10,516 nt of DNA from positions 1 through 10,516 of the forward strand of contig JAISNZ010000239.1 in assembly GCA_031275955.1 (NCBI GenBank). The letters are read 5' to 3'. Source of the stretch: Desulfovibrio sp. (lineage in GTDB: Bacteria > Desulfobacterota > Desulfovibrionia > Desulfovibrionales > Desulfovibrionaceae). The notes under the pieces were generated by a model that worked only from the letters and a program-made list of their open reading frames with translations, searched no databases and was not told the DNA's origin. Positions within the stretch are counted from its first letter, which is position 1, and the number at the start of each line of letters is the position of its first letter. A program made the translations under genes and the position numbers. This document shows positions 6,115 to 10,516 of the stretch, piece after piece.

Positions 6115-6654
6115 TCAGCCGCGGGACACCAGACGAACGCCGTCTTCGCCGTCCACCTCCCGAACGAGAACATCCACCCTGTCTTCCGGTTTCGTGTCCA
6201 GGGTCAGTCCCGCGTAATCGGCGTGGATGGGCAGCTCCCTGTGCCCCCGATCCACCAGGACGAGAAGTTCTATTCTGCCCGGCCGGCCGTGATCGGCGAG
6301 GGCTTCCAGGGCGGCCCGCACCGTGCGGCCCGTGAACAGAACGTCATCCACCAGAATCAGCATCATGCCCTCTACGCCGAAGGGAATCCGGGTTTGGCCC
6401 ACAGAAGGCTTGGGACCGCGCACGGTCCAGTCGTCCCGGTACAGGGTGATATCCAGGCGGCCCAGGGGCACGGCGCGCCCCAGGCGTTTCTCCATGCGCC
6501 GGATCAGGGAGGAGGCGATGTTCACTCCCCGGCGTTCAATGCCGATAAGGGCAAGGGAGGCGGAGTCCCCGTGGCGGACAAGAACGGCTTCCGCCAGCCT
6601 GTCCAGGATGCCGTCCATCTCCTTCGCCCCCAGGACGGAACGCGAAGTCTCCAT
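6115..6654 (-). CDS. pyrR: PyrR: pyr regulator / uracil phosphoribosyltransferase
   Basis: A 179-residue phosphoribosyltransferase of the PyrR family, the usual length. PyrR proteins make UMP from uracil and PRPP; in Gram-positives they also bind pyr mRNA to cause attenuation. Visible markers are IGIERRGVNIA (37-47), LDITLYRDD (67-75) and the PRPP motif ILVDDVLFTGRTV (100-112), followed by LVDRGHRELPIHADYAG (133-149). The start ATG (6652-6654) follows a strong GGAGG 6 bases away on the minus strand; the longer in-frame extension is not PyrR-like. The gene stands alone, converging on the TPR gene across 59 bases with no obvious terminator. I saw no PyrR-binding RNA loop in the window, so here it may act mainly as a salvage enzyme. 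Confidence 0.94.
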   Translation of the reverse strand: METSRSVLGAKEMDGILDRLAEAVLVRHGDSASLALIGIERRGVNIASSLIRRMEKRLGRAVPLGRLDITLYRDDWTVRGPKPSVGQTRIPFGVEGMMLILVDDVLFTGRTVRAALEALADHGRPGRIELLVLVDRGHRELPIHADYAGLTLDTKPEDRVDVLVREVDGEDGVRLVSRG

Positions 6655-6765
6655 GCTCTTCCTCCTTTCTCCGGCAGATAGGCCGCAGAACAGATCAGCG
6701 TTTCGCCGGGGCCGGTATCGCTGACTCCGCCCCAAACCCCGCAGGGAGAATCCTTCGGCGTGCCC

Positions 6766-6813
6766 CGGAAAAGACTTCGGAGGATCGGAAAGTCGCCGCG
6801 GGGGATCGGAAAA
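6766..6813. repeat. Three phased CGGAAA direct repeats
   Basis: CGGAAA begins at 6766, 6786 and 6807, i.e. 20 and 21 bases apart, close to two helical turns. The last two copies extend to GGATCGGAAA (6782-6791 and 6803-6812). Their position between divergent genes suggests a regulator-binding array, but a chance repeat is possible. Confidence 0.45.
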
Positions 6814-6876
6814 TGGGTAACCCGGGATGAGGGCAAAAGGCAAGCGCCGGGAATCCGGGCGCGCCTGAAGGGGCGG

Positions 6877-6903
6877 TTGACAAAGCCCCCTCCCGGCTAT
6901 AGA
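6877..6903 (+). promoter_or_regulatory. Sigma-70-type promoter for the Fe-S gene cluster
   Basis: A consensus -35 box TTGACA (6877-6882) is followed after 15 bases by TATAGA (6898-6903); an alternative -10, TAGAAA, has 17-base spacing (6900-6905). Transcription would start near 6910 and give a leader of about 100 bases. The -35 is exact, but the best spaced -10 is only a 4 of 6 match. Confidence 0.6.
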
Positions 6904-6933
6904 AAAAAACGAAGCGGAGACGGTTTTTTCTAT
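6899..6933. repeat. 10-bp inverted repeat over the -10 region
   Basis: ATAGAAAAAA (6899-6908) and TTTTTTCTAT (6924-6933) are exact complements separated by 15 bases. The left arm covers the -10 and the likely start site, which is a natural operator position. As RNA, only part of the left arm would be transcribed. Confidence 0.6.
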
Positions 6934-7010
6934 CCCCGCGCGCCTGCGGTCGTGCGGGGAATTCCGTTCCCGGGCCGGCGGACCTGAACATTTGACAGGG
7001 GAGACGCAGT

Positions 7011-7325
7011 ATGTTGGAAATCACAGAAAACGCGTGCAAGGAACTGGACGCTTTTTTCGAGGGCAAGGAAAAAACGCCTATCCGCGTCTACCTCACCTCG
7101 GGCGGATGCAGCGGTTCCCGGCTGGCCCTGGCCTTGGACACTCCCACGGAATCCGATACCGTTTTTGACGAGAAGGGCTTTTCCTTTATCGTCAATTCCG
7201 ATCTTTTTTCCGCGGCCAGGGCCATCAAGGTTGACTTTACCTATATGGGCTTTTCCGTGGAATCGGAAATGCCTCTGGCCGACTCCAGCGGCTGCTCCTG
7301 CTGTTCCGGCGGCTGCCCCGCCTGA
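7011..7325 (+). CDS. A-type Fe-S protein (IscA/HesB-like) with Cys-rich tail
   Basis: A 104-residue protein of the IscA/HesB fold, which binds and passes on Fe-S clusters or iron. The family core shows as MLEITENACKELDAFF (1-16), RVYLTSGGCSGSRLALALD (25-43) with the first ligand Cys33, FSFIVN (57-62) and VDFTYM (74-79). The usual C-terminal CGCG motif is replaced by a GCSCCSGGC tail giving Cys95, Cys97, Cys98 and Cys102. Related HesB-like proteins include known selenoproteins in anaerobes; here all these positions are ordinary Cys codons. GGGGAG sits 7 bases before the ATG. It is first in a cluster leading to prmA and a glycosylase likely to carry a Fe-S cluster. Confidence 0.85.
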   Translation: MLEITENACKELDAFFEGKEKTPIRVYLTSGGCSGSRLALALDTPTESDTVFDEKGFSFIVNSDLFSAARAIKVDFTYMGFSVESEMPLADSSGCSCCSGGCPA

Positions 7326-7346
7326 TGCGGAAGATCCGCTGTTCGC

Positions 7347-7381
7347 GCCGGGAAAGCACCGGGGGAAAAGCCCTTCCCGGC
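7347..7381 (+). repeat. Stem-loop between the Fe-S gene and prmA
   Basis: GCCGGGAA (7347-7354) pairs exactly with TTCCCGGC (7374-7381) around a 19-base loop that can itself pair (GGG 7363-7365 with CCC 7371-7373). It has no T tract, so it is more likely an mRNA stability or processing element than a terminator. Confidence 0.45.
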
Positions 7382-7433
7382 CTCTGCCCCCCGCGGGCCG
7401 CGCTCCCGAACTCCTGCGGGCAACGGAGACGGC

Positions 7434-8294
7434 ATGTCCAGGCTTGCGAAAATTACCTTCACCCTGCCCCCGGCTTCCGGAGATCCGGATCTGGTCGCCG
7501 CTTTCCTGGCTCTGCACGTCCCTCACGGCTGGGAAGAAGAAAGCCTGCCGGACGGACAAACCCGGTATATTGTCCATTCTGGCCATTCCGGCTTCTGTTC
7601 CGAGCTTGTCCGGGCCATGGCCGGACGTTTTCCGGATGTTCTCCGCCATACGGAACTGGTGGAGAAAACAAATTGGCTGGAAGCCTGGAAGGAGTTTTTC
7701 ACGCCTGTGGAGGGCGGCGATCATTTTCTGGTTCTGGCGCCCTGGATGCCGCGGGAACGGGCTGCAACCGGGCGCATCCCCCTCGTCATTGAGCCTAAAA
7801 CCGCCTTCGGCACCGGGCATCACGCCTCCACGGCCCTGTGCCTTACGGCCCTGTCCCGCCTCTTTGCCGACGGGCGCATCGCGGCGGGGACGCGCTTTCT
7901 GGATCTGGGCACAGGCACGGGCATTCTGGGCATAGCCGCGGCTCTTCTGGGCCTGGACGGCGAAGGTCTTGACATTGATCCGGTGGCTGTGGATAACGCT
8001 GAGGAAAACAGGGAAGCCAACGGCCTGTCCGCGGATCGTTTCCAGGTGGCAAGAGGCGATCTGGACAGCGCACGGGGGCCGTACCGACTCATCATGGCCA
8101 ACATTCTGGCGGGACCGCTCATGGACATGGCTCCGCGCATGGCGGAGATTCTCCGCCCCTCCCGGGGGGCGCTGATTCTTTCCGGCATTCTGGAAACCCA
8201 GGCCGACGAGGTGGCGCGGGCCTATGCGGCCCTGGGATTTCCCCGGCCTTCCCGCCTCCGGCGGGAAGAATGGGCCGCCCTGATTTTCGCATGA
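7434..8294 (+). CDS. prmA: Ribosomal protein L11 methyltransferase
   Basis: A 286-residue SAM-dependent methyltransferase that trimethylates ribosomal protein L11. The N-terminal substrate domain (about 1-100) contains TNWLEAWKEFFTPV (79-92). Then come IEPKTAFGTGHHASTALCL (119-137), the SAM-binding LDLGTGTGILGIAAALLG (156-173), the acidic GLDIDPVAV (178-186), the catalytic ANILAGPL (222-229) and ILSGILETQ (248-256), all as in E. coli PrmA. GGAG (7425-7428) precedes the ATG by 5 bases. The stop overlaps the next gene's start as ATGA, indicating translational coupling. The frame is continuous with the preceding Fe-S gene apart from that gene's TGA. Confidence 0.96.
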   Translation: MSRLAKITFTLPPASGDPDLVAAFLALHVPHGWEEESLPDGQTRYIVHSGHSGFCSELVRAMAGRFPDVLRHTELVEKTNWLEAWKEFFTPVEGGDHFLVLAPWMPRERAATGRIPLVIEPKTAFGTGHHASTALCLTALSRLFADGRIAAGTRFLDLGTGTGILGIAAALLGLDGEGLDIDPVAVDNAEENREANGLSADRFQVARGDLDSARGPYRLIMANILAGPLMDMAPRMAEILRPSRGALILSGILETQADEVARAYAALGFPRPSRLRREEWAALIFA

Positions 8295-8983
8295 CAGGGG
8301 ATACGGGCCTAGCCCGCCGAAAAATTCTGATGACCTATTATACGGCCATGTCCGCCCGGTTCGGTCCCTGCCGCTGGTGGCCGGCGGAGACGCCTTTTGA
8401 GGTCGCCCTGGGGGCTGTTCTGACCCAGAACACATCCTGGGCGAATGCGGAAAAAGCCCTGGACCGGCTGCGCGCCCGCAAGGCCCTGACTCCGGCCGCC
8501 CTTCTTCGCCTCCCCCGCCGGGATCTGGAAGAGGCCCTGCGTCCCTCGGGCTACTACCGGCTTAAAGCCGCGCGCCTGGCCAATCTGCTGGCCCTTTTCG
8601 CCTCCTTTCCCGCCTGGGACCCCGAAGACGCTTCCCTGGCCTGCGCCGGCCCCCTGCCCACGGAAGATCTGCGCGCGCTCCTGCTGGCCGTTACGGGCAT
8701 CGGCCCGGAAACAGCGGATGCTGTCCTGCTCTACGCCTTTTCCCGTCCCTCCTTTGTGGTGGACGCCTATACCCGGCGCATTTTCCACCGCCACGGACAT
8801 GTGCCGGAAAAAGCGTCCTATGCCCTCCTGCGGGATTTTTTCATGGATGTTCTGCCGCATGATGTCCCCCTGTTCAACGAATACCATGCCCTCATCGTGC
8901 GCACGGGCCACGCCTTCTGCAAAAAAGGCGCCCCGTTGTGCGGCCCCTGTCCCCTGGGAAATTTCCGTGAACGCGCCGCTTGA
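8291..8983 (+). CDS. Endonuclease III-related DNA glycosylase (HhH-GPD)
   Basis: A 230-residue base-excision repair enzyme of the HhH-GPD superfamily, in the endonuclease III-related branch (MJ1434/MagIII-like) rather than true Nth. It opens with RFGPCRWWPAETPFEVALGA (23-42), then TQNTSW (45-50). The helix-hairpin-helix is LLAVTGIGPETADAVLLYAF (131-150); the Nth catalytic Lys is replaced by Glu140, while the catalytic Asp is kept as Asp158 in VVDAYTRRIF. That predicts a glycosylase without lyase activity, possibly acting on alkylated bases. The Fe-S loop has Cys210, Cys217 and Cys220 at standard spacing, but the fourth Cys is Arg226. ATG 8291 overlaps the prmA stop; ATG 8270 is a possible alternative. 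Confidence 0.88.
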   Translation: MTGDTGLARRKILMTYYTAMSARFGPCRWWPAETPFEVALGAVLTQNTSWANAEKALDRLRARKALTPAALLRLPRRDLEEALRPSGYYRLKAARLANLLALFASFPAWDPEDASLACAGPLPTEDLRALLLAVTGIGPETADAVLLYAFSRPSFVVDAYTRRIFHRHGHVPEKASYALLRDFFMDVLPHDVPLFNEYHALIVRTGHAFCKKGAPLCGPCPLGNFRERAA

Positions 8984-10136
8984 TCCTCCCCTTCCGGCGC
9001 CAGGACCCCGCCGCCGGATTCTGCCCCTCCTGATCCCGGTCCTGGCGTTTCTCTGGGGCCTTTTCCCGGGAACCGGCCTCCTTCCTTCGGCCCAGGCCGC
9101 TCCCGCCCTGTCCCAACTGGAAAAGGACCTGAGCCGGGAACAGGAACGGGCGGCTGTCCGCAGGGCCGGCCTGAAACGGCTGACCGAGCAGGAACGCCAG
9201 ATCAACGCCAGTCTGGCGGAAGCCGAGGCGCGCATCCTGAAGCTGGAGTCCGGGATTGAAATCCAGCAGCAACGCCTCCTGGAACTGGCCAGGAATGATG
9301 ACGCCTTCCGCCGGGAATACGAAACCCTGCTCGAAGAGCAGGGACGCACGGAAAAGGTCCTGGCCGGAGCCTTGCGCCTGCTCTGGGAGATCGCCTGCAA
9401 ACGTCTGGCCCAGGGCAGCCGCGACATGCTGGATTGGGCCGAGGCGGATCGCGAGTACGCCTGGACGCAAGGCCTGTATCTCCGCCTGGAATTTCACCGC
9501 CGGGAACTCGACGCCCGGGAAGCCCGTCTGGCCGAAGTCCTCGGCAGACGCCAGAAGCTTTCCCTGGAAATCCGCCAGAAACTGAAGGCCGTTGATGAGG
9601 AAAAAAGCGCCCTTTTGCAGACCCGCGTCGCCTATGAACAGCGTCTGTCCGCTTTGCGCCGCGAACGGAGCGATACAGAGGCGGAACTGACCAATATCCT
9701 GAAGCTCGTGGATAGCCTGAACTTGCAGATTTCGGCGGCAGGAGTCGATATTTCCAGGCTCAAGGGCAGACTCCCCTGGCCTGTGGCGGGTTCCCTGCGC
9801 CAGCGCTATGCCCCCGCGGCCTCCCCCCCTTCGCGCGGACTGGGTTTTTCCTCCTCCGACGGGGCCGCCGTCCAGGCCGTCGCCGCCGGCAAGGTCGTCC
9901 ATAACAGCGTCCTGCGCGGTTTCGGGACGGTTCTGATCCTGCAGCACGGGGAGGACTACTATTCCCTCTACGCCTTTCTGGGAGGCAGCCCCCTTAAGGT
10001 GGGAGAAGAAGTGCGCGGCCGCCAGCGCATCGGCACTTCCGGCTATTATCCGGCTGTAAATGGCTCCGGCCTGTATTTTGAATTGCGTTTTAAGCAAAAA
10101 GCCATTAACCCTGAGCAATGGCTTGCGCCATCATAG
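8967..10136 (+). CDS. EnvC-like murein hydrolase activator (degenerate LytM/M23)
   Basis: A 389-residue exported protein. GTG 8967 gives a signal peptide: basic RRR (15-17), a hydrophobic core (18-40) and a probable cleavage after SAQA (41-44). Two long coiled-coil segments follow (about 46-135 and 170-262), then a C-terminal LytM domain (about 268-386) starting LPWPVAGSLRQRY and ending INPEQWL. The M23 zinc ligands are absent: no HxGxD, YAF (335-337) in place of YAH, and LYFELR (369-374) in place of LHFEIR. This is the pattern of EnvC, which activates periplasmic amidases during cell separation without cutting itself. The start overlaps the preceding gene by 17 bases with only a weak Shine-Dalgarno. 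A ctp gene follows. Confidence 0.88.
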   Translation: MNAPLDPPLPAPGPRRRILPLLIPVLAFLWGLFPGTGLLPSAQAAPALSQLEKDLSREQERAAVRRAGLKRLTEQERQINASLAEAEARILKLESGIEIQQQRLLELARNDDAFRREYETLLEEQGRTEKVLAGALRLLWEIACKRLAQGSRDMLDWAEADREYAWTQGLYLRLEFHRRELDAREARLAEVLGRRQKLSLEIRQKLKAVDEEKSALLQTRVAYEQRLSALRRERSDTEAELTNILKLVDSLNLQISAAGVDISRLKGRLPWPVAGSLRQRYAPAASPPSRGLGFSSSDGAAVQAVAAGKVVHNSVLRGFGTVLILQHGEDYYSLYAFLGGSPLKVGEEVRGRQRIGTSGYYPAVNGSGLYFELRFKQKAINPEQWLAPS

Positions 10137-10144
10137 AGCATTGC
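10113..10144 (+). repeat. Nested hairpins over the stop of the EnvC-like gene
   Basis: ATGGC (10118-10122) pairs with GCCAT (10127-10131) over TTGC, and alternatively GCAATG (10115-10120) pairs with CATTGC (10139-10144). The structure spans the TAG at 10134-10136. With no T tract, termination is doubtful. Confidence 0.3.
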
Positions 10145-10251
10145 CGCTTCGAGGGTCCCCGTCAGGTTCTCTTTGAGCTGCGCCCGCTCCGGCGCTGAAC
10201 CGCGCGCAGGCCTTGCCCCTTCGCGGCGGGGTTGCGCTCGCGCGGACGACG

Positions 10252-10276
10252 GAGCAATTTCAGGGAGAAATTGCTC
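10252..10276. repeat. Perfect 10-bp stem-loop before the ctp gene
   Basis: GAGCAATTTC (10252-10261) and GAAATTGCTC (10267-10276) flank an AGGGA loop, in the 186-base spacer between the EnvC-like gene and ctp. No T tract follows. It could be a regulator-binding palindrome, an mRNA stability element, or one copy of a dispersed intergenic repeat. Confidence 0.55.
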
Positions 10277-10322
10277 TCAACAACATTAGCCGCGTTCCGC
10301 GCGGCAAACCGGGAGGATTCCC

Positions 10323-10516
10323 ATGTCTTTGCTTGTTCGGGCCCTCGTCGTTTTCTGCCTCCTGCTTTCGCTCCATTCCCCCGCCCCGGGCGCGGCGAAG
10401 GAAGGCAAATACGACGCCATGAAGCGGTTTACCAAGGCCATGGATCTGGTCCGCGGCAGCTATGTGAAGGAAGTCAGCGGCGATGATCTCCTGAACGGCG
10501 CCATCAAGGGTATGCT
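10323..10516 (+). CDS. C-terminal processing protease (S41), start only
   Basis: The first 64 codons of a gene cut by the window end. The product starts with a signal peptide (MSLLVRALVVFCLLLSLHSP, then APGAAKEG, cleavage probably near residues 22-25). Then comes the CtpA-type N-terminal segment with FTKAMDLVRGSYVKEV (36-51) and LLNGAIKGML (56-65), which precedes the PDZ and Ser-Lys protease domains in this family. Those domains lie outside the window, so catalytic residues cannot be checked. GGAGG (10312-10316) is ideally placed 6 bases before the ATG. Ctp proteases act in the periplasm on cell wall hydrolases and other proteins, and often lie next to envC in proteobacteria. Confidence 0.85.
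   Translation, partial: MSLLVRALVVFCLLLSLHSPAPGAAKEGKYDAMKRFTKAMDLVRGSYVKEVSGDDLLNGAIKGM

Larger units (their letters stand above)
6655..7010. other. Divergent spacer between pyrR and the Fe-S gene
   Basis: About 356 bases without a credible gene. It carries the pyrR ribosome binding site, three CGGAAA direct repeats at 20-21-base spacing (6766-6813), a sigma-70-like promoter (6877-6903), a 10-bp inverted repeat over its -10 region (6899-6933), a hairpin CCCCGC (6934-6939) with GCGGGG (6954-6959), and a GGGGAG ribosome binding site (6998-7003) for the Fe-S gene. No clear promoter for pyrR was found. Confidence 0.6.

Noticed and set aside
6991..6997. Second TTGACA near the Fe-S gene start as a -35 box
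   Set aside because: It lies about 15 bases before the ATG, with no room for a -10 or leader.
6930..10118. Long minus-strand open frames opposite prmA, the glycosylase and the EnvC-like gene
   Set aside because: They are antisense shadows without family features and without ribosome binding sites, and the plus-strand genes are unmistakable.

Overview
The window is GC-rich chromosomal DNA from what is most likely a Desulfovibrio-like member of the Desulfobacterota (former Deltaproteobacteria). This is inferred from the protein set: a DUF2325 protein, a CysB-type LysR regulator, a YcgR-like PilZ protein, a stand-alone pyrR, and the order prmA, endonuclease III-related gene, EnvC-like gene, ctp. 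No rRNA, tRNA, insertion sequence, phage gene or CRISPR array was seen. Most genes are ordinary housekeeping genes; the more unusual material is in the spacers.

Left part (1-1657): a small DUF2325 gene on the minus strand is divergent from a CysB-like LysR regulator on the plus strand. The roughly 300-base spacer carries a layout typical of an attenuator. A 13-bp long-range helix (543-555 with 625-638) uses the same bases as the left arm of an intrinsic terminator (630-654), which lies just before the regulator's ribosome binding site. I could not assign it to a known riboswitch class.

Middle part (1775-6055): five plus-strand genes counting the LysR gene, then a UPF0173 metallo-beta-lactamase-fold hydrolase, a DeaD/DbpA-type DEAD-box RNA helicase, a YcgR-like PilZ c-di-GMP receptor and a TPR protein. 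The helicase linker contains a perfect 13-bp tandem duplication; because 13 is not a multiple of three, loss of one copy would remove the RNA-binding domain. The PilZ-TPR spacer holds a long nested hairpin followed by alternative hairpins.

Right part (6115-10516): pyrR on the minus strand converges on the TPR gene and is divergent from a plus-strand cluster. That cluster is an A-type Fe-S (IscA/HesB-like) gene, prmA, an endonuclease III-related glycosylase, an EnvC-like degenerate LytM protein, and the start of a C-terminal processing protease cut by the window end. prmA, the glycosylase gene and the envC-like gene overlap or nearly abut and look co-transcribed. A consensus -35 box with a plausible -10 lies before the Fe-S gene, with a perfect 10-bp inverted repeat over the -10. 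The cluster joins Fe-S delivery, ribosomal protein methylation, DNA repair and cell wall remodelling; the envC-ctp pairing is a known neighbourhood in proteobacteria.
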